From positions 1-41,455 of the forward strand of contig NZ_QGKS01000110.1 of the NCBI RefSeq assembly GCF_003172935.1: DNA of 41,455 bases, written 5' to 3'. This DNA is from Micromonospora sicca. Its GTDB lineage: Bacteria > Actinomycetota > Actinomycetes > Mycobacteriales > Micromonosporaceae. Position 1 is the first letter of the stretch. Every line of letters begins with the position of its first letter. This document shows, one piece after another, positions 15,292-23,056 of this stretch. The position numbers and the translations under genes are program-made. Below the pieces are notes generated by a model. The model was not told the DNA's origin. It saw only the letters and a program-made list of their open reading frames with translations, and ran no database searches.

Positions 15292-16526
15292 TGGACTTCA
15301 GCCTGGACCCCAGGACCGAGGGACTGCGCGACAACCTCCTGGACTTCATGGACAGTCACATCTACCCGGCCGAGCACGTCTTCCACGAAGAGCTCGGGCA
15401 GCTCGGCAACCGCTGGGCCTGGGACTCGGTGCCCGTGCTCGCGCAGCTGCGCGCCGCGGCGCGCAAGCGAGGACTGTGGAAACTCTTCCTGCCGGGCGAG
15501 CACGGCGCGGGCCTGACAAACCTGCAGTACGCCCCGCTCGCGGAGATCACCGGACGGAGCCACCTGGCGCCCGCCGCCCTGAACTGCTCCGCCCCGGACA
15601 CCGGCAACATGGAGGTGCTGGCGATGTTCGGCACCCAGCGGCAACGGAAGCAGTGGCTGGAGCCGCTGCTGGAAGGTCAGATCCGGTCGTCGTTCGCCAT
15701 GACCGAGCCGGACGTGGCGTCCTCGGATGCCACGAACATCTCCACCCGCATCGAGCGGGACGGCGACCAGTACGTGATCAACGGGCGCAAGTGGTGGATC
15801 ACCGGCGCGATGAACCCGAACGCCCGGATCTTCATCGTCATGGGCAAGACCGACCCGAACGCCGAGCGGCATCGCCAGCAGTCCATGGTGCTGGTCCCGC
15901 GGGACACCCCCGGTCTGCAGATCAAGCGGGGCATGGAGGTGCTGGGGTACGACGACCACGACCACGGCGGGCACGCCGAGCTGGAGTTCCACGACGTACG
16001 CGTGCCGGCCGAGAACCTGATCGGCGCCGACGGCGACGGCTTCGCGATCGCGCAGGCCCGCCTCGGCCCCGGCCGGATCCACCACTGCATGCGCTCCATC
16101 GGCGTCGCGGAGCAGGCCGTCGAGCTGATGTGCGCCCGCGCCGAGCAGCGGATCGCGTTCGGCAAGCCACTGGCCGACCAGGGGGTGATCCGGAACTGGA
16201 TCGCCGAGTCCCGGGTGCGGATCGAGCAGCTGCGCCTGCTGGTGCTCAAGACGGCCTGGTTGATGGACACCGTCGGCAACAAGGGCGCGCACACCGAGAT
16301 CCAGGCGATCAAGATCGCCACCCCCGCGACCGTGCAGTGGATTCTGGACAAGGCGATCCAGGTCCATGGCGCCGCCGGCCTCTCCCAGGACTTCCCGCTG
16401 GCCGGCGCCTACGCCCGCGTCCGCACCCTGCGTTTCGCCGACGGACCCGACGAGGTGCACAAGAACGCTCTGGCGCGCCACGAACTGCGTCGCCAGGCTG
16501 CCGCGAGGCAGAACAGCCACGCCTGA
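15288..16526 (+). CDS. Acyl-CoA dehydrogenase, ACAD10/ACAD11-like
   Basis: A full-length 412-residue acyl-CoA dehydrogenase. The N-terminal helical domain includes LFLPGEHGAGLTNLQYAPLA. The middle barrel has SFAMTEPDVASSDATNI and NGRKWWITGAMNPNARIFIV. The C-terminal helical domain includes RIHHCMRSIGVAEQAVELMC and QVHGAAGLSQDFPLAGAYAR. At the usual catalytic-glutamate position there is RFADGPDEVH, with Asp385. This ADGPDEVH form is typical of the ACAD10/ACAD11 group, where the enzyme removes the phosphate from a 4-phosphoacyl-CoA and yields an enoyl-CoA. The start is ATG 15288 in an ATGA overlap with the kinase; ATG 15291 is better spaced from AAGGAG and may be used. Confidence 0.9.
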   Translation: MMDFSLDPRTEGLRDNLLDFMDSHIYPAEHVFHEELGQLGNRWAWDSVPVLAQLRAAARKRGLWKLFLPGEHGAGLTNLQYAPLAEITGRSHLAPAALNCSAPDTGNMEVLAMFGTQRQRKQWLEPLLEGQIRSSFAMTEPDVASSDATNISTRIERDGDQYVINGRKWWITGAMNPNARIFIVMGKTDPNAERHRQQSMVLVPRDTPGLQIKRGMEVLGYDDHDHGGHAELEFHDVRVPAENLIGADGDGFAIAQARLGPGRIHHCMRSIGVAEQAVELMCARAEQRIAFGKPLADQGVIRNWIAESRVRIEQLRLLVLKTAWLMDTVGNKGAHTEIQAIKIATPATVQWILDKAIQVHGAAGLSQDFPLAGAYARVRTLRFADGPDEVHKNALARHELRRQAAARQNSHA

Positions 16527-16759
16527 CCACATCCCGCTGCACGAGGAACAGCGCCGGAGGTGGCCGACTACCTCCCCGCCCACGCCCCGGTTTCCCGACG
16601 GGCGGGCGGTGCAGCGACCGGATTGAGCGGGGCTCGGGTAGGACGGTGATTCCGGTGGAATGGGCTGGGCCGGTCCTGGGACTTCGGCTTGTTCGGGTTG
16701 CCGACTCCCGGCCAGGGGAGTAGGCAGAAGGCCCACCCGTGTCGATCTGGGGAGACGAC

Positions 16760-18562
16760 ATGAGACCTCCGGCCCTCATCACCGCGACCGTCGCTCTGGC
16801 CACGCTCGTGGCCGCAACCGGCGTTCCCGCCCAGGCTAAGCCGGCCGAGCCGCCGAAGGAGCCGGTGGCCGCCGGGTACGGGGGCGCCGTGTCCTCCGTG
16901 GACGCCACCGCCACGGCGGTCGGGCTGGATGTGCTGCGCCGCGGTGGCAACGCCGTCGACGCGGCGGTCGCCGCGGCGGCGACGCTCGGCGTCACCGAAC
17001 CCTTCTCGGCCGGTATCGGCGGCGGTGGCTTCTTCGTCTACTACGACGCGAAGACCGGTCGGGTGCACACCATCGACGGCCGCGAGTCGGCACCGGCGTC
17101 GATGACCGAGACCAGCTTCATCAACCCGGCCACCGGGCAGCCGTACCGGTTCGACGAGGCCCGCATCAGCGGGCTGTCGGTCGGCGTGCCCGGCACCCTG
17201 CTCACCTGGCAGGACGCGCTGGACCGCTGGGGCACCCGGTCGCTGGCGCAGATCCTCAAGCCCGCCGCGCGGGTCGCCGAGGACGGCTTCACCGTCGACG
17301 AGACCTTCGCCGGCCAGATCGCCGCGAATCAGGCCGCGTTCGGGCAGTTCAGCTCGACCAGCGCGCTGTACCTGCCCGGCGGTCAGCCACCGGCGGCCGG
17401 CAGCACCTTCCGCAACCCGGACCTCGCCGAGACGTACCGGCTGATCGCCACGCAGGGCACCGACGTGTTCTACCGGGGCGAGGTCGGCAGCGACGTGGTT
17501 GCCACCGTGCAGCACCCGCCGCTGGCGGCGCAGCCGATCGGGTCGTGGCCGTACCCGATCCGCCCGGCCGGGATGACCTCCGACGACCTTGCCGGCTACC
17601 GCACCCGCTTCCCCGAGCCGACCCGGTCGGACTACCGCGGCCTCGAGGTGTACGGCATGTCCACCCCGTCGAGCGGCGGCACCGCCGTGGGCGAGGCGCT
17701 CAACATCCTCGAGCGGTTCGACCTGCGGTCGATGACCGCCACCCAGGCGATGCACCACTACCTGGAGGCCAGCGCGCTGGCGTTCGCCGACCGCAACCGC
17801 TACGTCGGCGACCACACCCCGCAGAACGTGCTCGGCGAACTGCTCAGCGACGCGTACGCCAGGGAACGCGCGTGCCTGATCGATCCCTCGGCGGCGCTGC
17901 CCAAGCCGGTCGCACCCGGCGTCCCCGACGGCGCCTACGACGGCTGCTCGGTGGCGACGGTCGCCGACACCCGCGACGACCGCAAGAGCACCACCAACCT
18001 GACCGTGGCCGACCGGTGGGGCAACGTGGTGGAGTACACGCTGACCATCGAGGCGACCGGCGGCAACGGGATGGTCGTACCCGGTCGGGGATTCCTGCTC
18101 AACAACGAGCTGACCGACTTCAACTTCGCGCCGACCCAGGGCACCGCGCCCGACCCGAACCTGCCGGCGCCGGGCAAGCGCCCACGCAGTTCCATGTCGC
18201 CCACAATCGTACTGGCCGACGGACGGCCGTTCCTGGCCGTCGGCACGCCCGGCGGCGCGACGATCATCACCACGGTCCTGCAGATGCTGATCAACCGGAT
18301 CGACCTGGGCATGACCCTGCCGGAGGCGCTGGCGGCGCCGCGGGCATCGCAGCGCAACGGCGGCAGCACTCAGGCCGAGCCGGCGTTCCTCACCGAGTAC
18401 GCCAAGGGCCTCCCCCCGGGGCATGCCTTCTCTCCCACCGCCGAGATCGGCGCCGCGACCGGTATCGAGTTCCTGGAGGACGGCCGGCTGCTCGCCGCGG
18501 CCGAGCCGGTACGCCGGGGCGGCGGCGCAGCGGCCGTGGTCGGCCGCTCGGCGCGCCACTGA
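16760..18562 (+). CDS. ggt: Gamma-glutamyltransferase, secreted
   Basis: A 600-residue Ntn hydrolase that transfers or hydrolyses the gamma-glutamyl group of glutathione-like peptides outside the cell. It starts with a signal peptide (MRPPALITATVALATLVAAT, cleavage likely after AQA). Family motifs are GLDVLRRGGNAVDAAVA, GIGGGGFFVYYD, DGRESAPASM, STPSSGGTAVGEALNILE, and the autoprocessing site KSTTNLTVADRWGN, whose Thr near residue 411 is the nucleophile of the small subunit. RPRSSMSPTIV and GTPGGATIITTVLQ follow. ATG 16760 with GGGGAG six bases upstream is preferred over the in-frame start at 16739. It is separated from the catabolic operon by 233 bp and is probably independent. Actinobacteria do not usually make glutathione, so other gamma-glutamyl peptides are likely substrates. 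Confidence 0.92.
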   Translation: MRPPALITATVALATLVAATGVPAQAKPAEPPKEPVAAGYGGAVSSVDATATAVGLDVLRRGGNAVDAAVAAAATLGVTEPFSAGIGGGGFFVYYDAKTGRVHTIDGRESAPASMTETSFINPATGQPYRFDEARISGLSVGVPGTLLTWQDALDRWGTRSLAQILKPAARVAEDGFTVDETFAGQIAANQAAFGQFSSTSALYLPGGQPPAAGSTFRNPDLAETYRLIATQGTDVFYRGEVGSDVVATVQHPPLAAQPIGSWPYPIRPAGMTSDDLAGYRTRFPEPTRSDYRGLEVYGMSTPSSGGTAVGEALNILERFDLRSMTATQAMHHYLEASALAFADRNRYVGDHTPQNVLGELLSDAYARERACLIDPSAALPKPVAPGVPDGAYDGCSVATVADTRDDRKSTTNLTVADRWGNVVEYTLTIEATGGNGMVVPGRGFLLNNELTDFNFAPTQGTAPDPNLPAPGKRPRSSMSPTIVLADGRPFLAVGTPGGATIITTVLQMLINRIDLGMTLPEALAAPRASQRNGGSTQAEPAFLTEYAKGLPPGHAFSPTAEIGAATGIEFLEDGRLLAAAEPVRRGGGAAAVVGRSARH

Positions 18563-18580
18563 CGGTGGGGACCGCGGCGA

Positions 18581-18603
18581 CGGCTCAGACCCCAGCTGAG
18601 CCG
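18581..18603 (+). terminator. Hairpin after the gamma-glutamyltransferase gene
   Basis: CGGCTCAG and CTGAGCCG form a perfect eight-base stem with a seven-base loop 18 bp after the ggt stop. There is no T tract, as is common in actinomycete terminators. Confidence 0.55.
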
Positions 18604-18761
18604 TGTCCCATTGTCGGCATGGTCTCACCTGGCCTGGTGTGACTCCTGCTGACACCGCGTAGTGGCTCTTGACCGACATCGCCGTCCCTGTTGACGTGGA
18701 CTGCACGCCGAACCCGTCTTGTCCGGGATTCACTACCGCGGGTCTCGGTAAGGTCGTCCGC

Positions 18762-19175
18762 ATGGCTGACGCTGTCGTGATTCCCGGCCTTAGGTTCGGA
18801 CCGGGTGCACCCCTGCTCATGTATGCCGGCGATGTAGCGGAGCAGCGGGGCGCAGCGGTGCACCGGTACTCGTGGTCCCAGGAGCCTCCGAAGCCTGATG
18901 GGCCAGAAATCGAGGGCTGGGTGAGCGGTGAGATCGGTCCGCTACTCGACACTGTTGGCGGTCGCCCCCTGCTGATCGCCAAGTCGCTCGGCACGAATGC
19001 GGCAGCGATCGCCGCCCAAAGATCCCTGCCCGCCGTATGGCTCACGCCCTTGCTCACCCTGCCGTGGGTGGCTGATGCGTTGGGCCGTGCGACCGCGCCG
19101 TTCCTCCTCGTGGGTGGCACTGGCGACAAAGTATGGGACGGTGACATCGCCCGCCGGCTGTCACCCCATGTGCTA
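18762..19175 (+). pseudogene. Alpha/beta hydrolase, 5-prime part, split by an IS5 element
   Basis: From ATG 18762 the frame encodes ADAVVIPGLRFGPGAPLLMY, PLLIAKSLGTNAAAIAAQ (a nucleophile elbow with Ser in AKSLG), and LLVGGTGDKVW with the acidic residue. The last host codons are SPHVL, ending at 19175. There an IS5-family element has inserted. The remaining 3-prime part begins at 20130 and, with one TA copy removed, continues the frame as EVEGADHGMYVPGPL to a stop at 20252. The restored gene is 179 codons, normal for a small alpha/beta hydrolase with Ser-Asp-His residues. A decayed relative lies at 710-1010. The break is recent enough that both halves show no other damage. Confidence 0.88.
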
Positions 19176-19191
19176 GGCCGTGTCTCCTGGA

Positions 19192-19737
19192 TCATGGTTT
19201 GGGGCGGTCTGGTTTCGCGCGTAGCCAGATGAGGATGTCGGCGATTTGCACGGTGGCCCGGTAGCGGCAGGCGAGCTTGTCGTACCTGGTGGCCACGGCG
19301 CGGAACTGCTTGCGCCGGTTCATCAGCCGTTCGATGGTGTTGCGCTGCCGGTAGCGGTGCGGGCGGAAGGTGGGCGGGCGGCCACCGCGTGATCCTTTCC
19401 GGGCCCGGTTGGCTTTCTGGGCGTCTTTCTCAGGGATGTCGTGCGGGATGCGCCGGGCCCGCAACGCACGGCGGTTGCCGCGCGAGCTGTAGGCCTTGTC
19501 CGCCGAGAGGGAGTCCAGCCGCTTACGCGCACGGCCGATCCCGCCGGGACGGGCCACGGCCACGTCGTCGAGCAGCCGCACCAGCTGGCGGGTGTCGGAG
19601 TCCTGGCCCGGGGTCAGGTGGCTGGTCAGGTTCCGGCCCCGCCCGTCACCGATCGTGTGGATCTTCGTGGTCCACCCGCCACGCGACTTGCCGACTCCTT
19701 CCCGTCGCGCTGCGTCACGACTGCTCAGCCCCCTTTA
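19192..19737 (-). CDS. IS5-family transposase, OrfB (read by minus-one frameshift)
   Basis: In the minus-one frame the transposase continues through GKSRGGWTTKIHTIGDGRGR, the second catalytic aspartate in LSADKAYSSRGNR, and the catalytic glutamate in RNTIERLMNRRKQFRAVATR. It ends with CRYRATVQIADILIWLRAKP at the stop at 19192. There is no good independent start, so it is expected to be made only as the OrfAB fusion of about 290 residues. Together with intact ends this suggests a functional transposase. Confidence 0.82.
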
Positions 19738-20078
19738 CGGGCACCGGCGGCGTGCTGGTGGGCGCGCACGATCGTGGAATCGGCGTTGGCGTGCCAGTCC
19801 AGATCCCCGGCAGCGTCCGCGTCGGCCTGCAGCATCGCCTCGATCCGCGCCCAGGTCCCGTCTTCCTGCCAGCGGGTGAACCGCTTGTACAGGGTTTTCC
19901 ACGGCCCGTACCGCTCCGGGACGTCCCGCCACGGCACCCCGGTACGCACCCGGAACACGATCCCGTTGATCACCTGCCGGTGATCACGCCACCGCCCACC
20001 ACGCTGCCGCGTCATCGCCGGCAGCAACGGCGCGATCCGCGCGTACTCGACATCGGTCAGCTCAAACCGCCCACTCAC
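19725..20078 (-). CDS. IS5-family transposase, OrfA
   Basis: From GTG 20078 the frame encodes SGRFELTDVEYARIAPLLPA, the DUF4096-type N-terminal domain of IS427-group transposases (GRWRDHRQVINGIVFRVRTG, VPWRDVPERYGPWKTLYKRF). It then reaches the first catalytic aspartate in WHANADSTIVRAHQHA. The frame stops shortly after a slippery AAAGGGGGC (about 19729-19742). A minus-one slip there joins it to OrfB in the standard manner of the group, giving ARKGGLSSRDAARREGVGKS. The residues upstream of 20078 read out of the terminal repeat and are not part of the protein. Confidence 0.85.
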   Translation of the reverse strand: MSGRFELTDVEYARIAPLLPAMTRQRGGRWRDHRQVINGIVFRVRTGVPWRDVPERYGPWKTLYKRFTRWQEDGTWARIEAMLQADADAAGDLDWHANADSTIVRAHQHAAGARKGG

Positions 20079-20129
20079 GACACACGTGAATAGCCGAACC
20101 ACGACCCAAGATCCAGGAGACACGCCCTA

Positions 20130-20252
20130 GAGGTGGAAGGGGCGGATCACGGTATGTACGTACCCGGCCCGCTTACGGAGTCGATCGCAGTGCTCGGCCG
20201 AGTGGTGATAGCCGTGGAAGAATTCCTCGACGCGATTGGCTGGCCGAGCTAG
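20130..20252 (+). pseudogene. Alpha/beta hydrolase, 3-prime part beyond the IS5 element
   Basis: This is the continuation of the gene at 18762. After the TA duplicate the codons give EVEGADHGMYVPGPLTESIA, VLGRVVIAVEEFLDAIGWPS and a stop. ADHG supplies the histidine of the catalytic triad. Joined with 18762-19175 it restores an uninterrupted 178-residue protein. Confidence 0.85.
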
Positions 20253-20255
20253 TGC

Positions 20256-21750
20256 GTTGACCACAAACGTTGGCCGGGTTGATCGGGGTTGGGGAAATGT
20301 CGTAGGGCTGGTGTTGGCTTCGGTTCGTGCCTCGTCGTCGGGATCCGGCCTTGCCGCGGGTTGTGCATCGCACGGCCCGGGTTGCTGTGCGGGTGACGCC
20401 GGGGCAGCGGCGGCGGTGTTTCGGGCTGCTGCGCTCGGCTGGTGACGTGTGGGCGTGTGTGTTGGAGGTCAACGCGTGGCGCCGCCGCCGCGGCGGCGCG
20501 CCGCTGGTGGGCTATCAGCAGTTGTGTCGGGAGCTGTCCGGGTCGGGGCCGGGCACGTTCGCCGACCTGGATTCCGTCGGCGCCCGTTCGGTGTTGCGCC
20601 GGTTTTCGGATGCGTGGTTCGCGGCGGCGAAGCGCCGCACCGCCGGTGACCTGTCGGCCCGGTTTCCGCGTCGGCGGCGGGGGTTGGTGCCGGTGCGTTG
20701 GTATCACGGCACGTTCACCCTCGACGGCCGGCGGGTGCGGATCCCGACCGCCAGAGGCACTGCGCCGTTGTGGGTGCGTCTGGCCAGGGAGGTGCCGTAT
20801 CCGGTCGAGCAGGTCCGGTCGGTCACGCTGCTGTGTGAGGGTGGCCGGCTGTTCCTCGACGTGACCGCCGAGGTGCCGGTGACGGTCTACCCGCCTGGTG
20901 AACAACCGGATCCGGGCCGGGTGGCCGGGGTGGATCTCGGGATCATCCACCCGTACGCGGTGGCCGGCCCCGACGGGGAGGGGTTGTTGGTGTCGGGGCG
21001 GGCGATCCGCGCCGAGCATCGCATGCACCTCGCCGACACCAAGGCCCGCCGCCGCGGCGTGGCCCGGCGGGCGCCGAAGCCGGGTGAGAAGGGGCCGCGG
21101 CGGTGGCGCAAGTACCGGCGTCGGGCACGCCTGGTGGAGGGCCGGCATCGGCGGCGGGTGCGTCAGGCCCAGCACGAGGCCGCCCGCAGCGTCGTCTCCT
21201 GGGCGGTGGAGCAGCGGGTGGGTGTGTTGCACGTGGGTGACCCGCGCGGGGTGCTCGACATTGCGGCGGGGCGGCGGCACCACCTGCGGTTGCGGCAGTG
21301 GCAGATCGGCCGGCTCCTGCAGGTCCTCACCGACAAGCCCACCCTCGCCGGGATCACCGTCCACCTGGTCGACGAACGCGGCACCTCGTCGACCTGCCCC
21401 GCCTGCGGAAGGCGGGTACCGAAACCCCGCGGCCGGACCTTGTCCTGCCGGCACTGCGCGTTCTCCGGGCACCGCGACCTCGTCGTGGCCGCCAGCATCG
21501 CCACCCGCACCCCGGGCGGCGGACCCACCACCCTGGCAACGGTTGGGCTGCCGGAGGTGGTCACGCACCGTCGAGCCGGCCGGCACCTTCCCGCTACCGG
21601 CCGGTCCCGACGTGACCCCCGCCGCCCACGGGCGGCGCGAGGATCAGTTGGCCCGCGGAGGCCCGCCCCACCACCCGGTGGGGAGTCGCTCGCCCACGAG
21701 GCGAGGATCCACAACACCCACCGCAAACCCGGTGAACGTTAGTGGACACC
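20256..21750 (+). mobile_element. TnpB-only transposon-like element with imperfect inverted ends
   Basis: The tnpB gene is enclosed by two 25-base sequences, 20256-20280 and 21726-21750, that match in inverted orientation at 20 of 25 positions. The left one begins four bases after the hydrolase stop. No tyrosine or serine recombinase gene lies inside, so the element would depend on an outside transposase. The last part of tnpB and the bases after it are where the guide RNA of such elements is usually encoded. Element boundaries are my proposal. Confidence 0.55.
20327..21742 (+). CDS. tnpB: TnpB-family RNA-guided nuclease
   Basis: A 471-residue TnpB. The N-terminal helical and wedge region is followed by the RuvC-like core. 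The first catalytic aspartate is in VAGVDLGIIHPYAVAGPDGE. The second motif is VGVLHVGDPRGVLDI, where aspartate stands in or near the position of the usual glutamate. The zinc ribbon STCPACGR ... LSCRHC is followed by the third acidic residue in GHRDLVVAASIA. GTG 20327 is the only start after an in-frame stop at 20303. The arginine-rich C-terminal tail of about 90 residues overlaps the region expected to encode the guide RNA. TnpB proteins cut the empty donor site and favour retention of the element. Whether this variant active site is functional cannot be judged here. Confidence 0.85.
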   Translation: MPRRRDPALPRVVHRTARVAVRVTPGQRRRCFGLLRSAGDVWACVLEVNAWRRRRGGAPLVGYQQLCRELSGSGPGTFADLDSVGARSVLRRFSDAWFAAAKRRTAGDLSARFPRRRRGLVPVRWYHGTFTLDGRRVRIPTARGTAPLWVRLAREVPYPVEQVRSVTLLCEGGRLFLDVTAEVPVTVYPPGEQPDPGRVAGVDLGIIHPYAVAGPDGEGLLVSGRAIRAEHRMHLADTKARRRGVARRAPKPGEKGPRRWRKYRRRARLVEGRHRRRVRQAQHEAARSVVSWAVEQRVGVLHVGDPRGVLDIAAGRRHHLRLRQWQIGRLLQVLTDKPTLAGITVHLVDERGTSSTCPACGRRVPKPRGRTLSCRHCAFSGHRDLVVAASIATRTPGGGPTTLATVGLPEVVTHRRAGRHLPATGRSRRDPRRPRAARGSVGPRRPAPPPGGESLAHEARIHNTHRKPGER

Positions 21751-21895
21751 GCACTAGGCACCTGTTGCGCGACGATGAACCCGGGCACTGACGGTTGCGA
21801 ACGAGCGGGCGCAGGCTTGAGCAGCGAGCAGATGGTGCCGCCGCACCAGCCCATCACCGTGTCTCGTCAGGGTATGGCCGGCGTGTGGCGCCGGT

Positions 21896-22276
21896 CTAAC
21901 GGCCTGGTTGAAACAGCTCAATCAGGTTGCCGGAGGGGTCGGCCAGCAGGATCTGACGCCCACCGGGGCCGGAAACCACGTCACTGCGGAACGACAGTCC
22001 GGCGCCCCGGTGCCGGTCGATCTCGGCATCCAGATCGTCGACGGTGAGGTGGATGCGGTTGCGGCCGGGAGTCGTGGCGTCCTTGGGCGTCGCGCGGGCG
22101 CCTGAGCTGGCGGACCCGGACAGCAGCAGCCGCAGCGGACCGCGGACCACGTCAGCGAAGGCGGGCCCGGCGTTGGTGCTCAGTTGAAAGCCGAGGTGAG
22201 TGGTGTAGAAGTCGACGGCTGCCTGGACGTCGTCAACCAGGTAGCGGACGCTGGCGTACTGGTCGGGTCCGGTCAT
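21896..22276 (-). CDS. VOC-family (glyoxalase/bleomycin-resistance fold) protein
   Basis: A 126-residue single-domain protein of two beta-alpha-beta-beta-beta modules. It starts YASVRYLVDDVQAAVDFYTT and has the metal-site style strands NRIHLTVDDLDAEID and LLADPSGNLIELF. AAGGAGG at the right distance supports ATG 22276. It overlaps the 3-prime end of the ArsR-phosphatase gene by 44 bp and shares its strand, so it is part of the ars-type operon. The organoarsenical lyase ArsI is also a VOC protein, but this one has no cysteine and so lacks the As(III)-binding pair. A different small-molecule role is more likely. Its promoter lies upstream of the gene now split by IS21. Confidence 0.8.
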   Translation of the reverse strand: MTGPDQYASVRYLVDDVQAAVDFYTTHLGFQLSTNAGPAFADVVRGPLRLLLSGSASSGARATPKDATTPGRNRIHLTVDDLDAEIDRHRGAGLSFRSDVVSGPGGRQILLADPSGNLIELFQPGR

Positions 22277-22978
22277 GGCTTGATCCTCCTTGACTCATGG
22301 GCGGGCGGGTAGCGAGGACGGGTAGCAGATGGCGGATGCGGGTATCGATGTCGGCCGTGGTGCGAATAAGGGCCGGGTAACTGGCCTGGTCGCTGTCGCC
22401 GGCCAGGGCGGGGTCAGGGATGCTCCAGTGAATGCGGCGATGGTGATCGTCGAACTCGGGGCAGACCTCGCGGGCCTTGTCGCACAGGGTGATCACGTAG
22501 TTGAATCGGCGGCCGGTAAGGGTGTCCAGGTGGCGGGGCCGCTGATCGGCGATGTCGATGCCCCACTGGTCGCGCAGCGCCCGCACGCTGTTGGGATGCA
22601 CTTGCGGCCTGGGTCGGCTGCCGGCGCTGCTGACCTCCACCTGTCCGGCGGTGTGGTGGCGTAGCAGGGCTTCGGCGATCGGTGAGCGGGCGCTGTTACC
22701 AGTGCATACAAACAGCACGGCGAGGCCGGGCAACCGCCGCTGATGGGCCGGCGGGGCCAGCGTGGCGCTGTCCAAGCGCAGGGCCGGGTGCAGGGTGGCG
22801 CCGGTGCTGGCCAGCGCTTGGGCGCAGCGGTCCAGATCCAGGTGGTAGTAGCTGTCGCGGCCGTCGAAGCTGCTCTGCGTGGCGGTGACCAGGCCGCCGT
22901 TACGCAGCAGCCGCAAATGGTAGGAGACCAGGTTCTGCGGCTGGCCGATCCGCGCGACCAGCTCGCGGACCCGCAGGT
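22233..22978 (-). pseudogene. ArsR-phosphatase (arsenate reductase-like) fusion, 3-prime part, split by IS21
   Basis: The frame begins inside an ArsR winged helix (DLRVRELVARIGQPQNLVSY, HLRLLRNGGLV). It continues into a low-molecular-weight phosphatase domain with the P-loop VLFVCTGNSARSPIAEALLR (CX5R), LCDKAREVCPEF and the general-acid motif SIPDPAL. Such domains reduce arsenate with thioredoxin or mycoredoxin. The first 30 codons are on the other side of the IS21 element (25877-25967). Removing the element and one copy of the 7-bp target duplication gives 279 codons in frame. The fusion of repressor and reductase is a known actinobacterial arrangement. In its present state only the phosphatase part could be made, from an internal start. 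Confidence 0.88.
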
Positions 22979-23056
22979 CGCTGTCTGTCGGCGCTCACGG
23001 AATTCCCCGGGGCTGCGCTCATGTAATTCCCCAGGTGGTGGCCCTCGGGTGTAGTT

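Larger units (their letters stand above)
19176..20127 (-). mobile_element. Complete IS5-family insertion sequence, IS427-like, 952 bp
   Basis: The element has near-identical inverted ends. The left end reads GGCCGTGTCTCCTGGATC, and the right end reads GGGCGTGTCTCCTGGATC on the opposite strand. It is flanked by TA on both sides (19174-19175 and 20128-20129), the target duplication. Inside are two overlapping reading frames that form one transposase through a minus-one frameshift. All DDE residues are present. It appears intact and could be mobile. Confidence 0.9.

Noticed and set aside
16568..19195. Long minus-strand open frame (875 codons) opposite the gamma-glutamyltransferase gene
   Set aside because: It mirrors the third-position pattern of the real gene, has low-complexity Arg/Gly/Ala/Val composition and no family motif, which is usual for antisense frames in high-GC DNA.
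21896..22276. VOC gene in an ars operon as a possible ArsI C-As lyase
   Set aside because: The protein contains no cysteine, so it lacks the thiolate pair required to bind trivalent arsenic.
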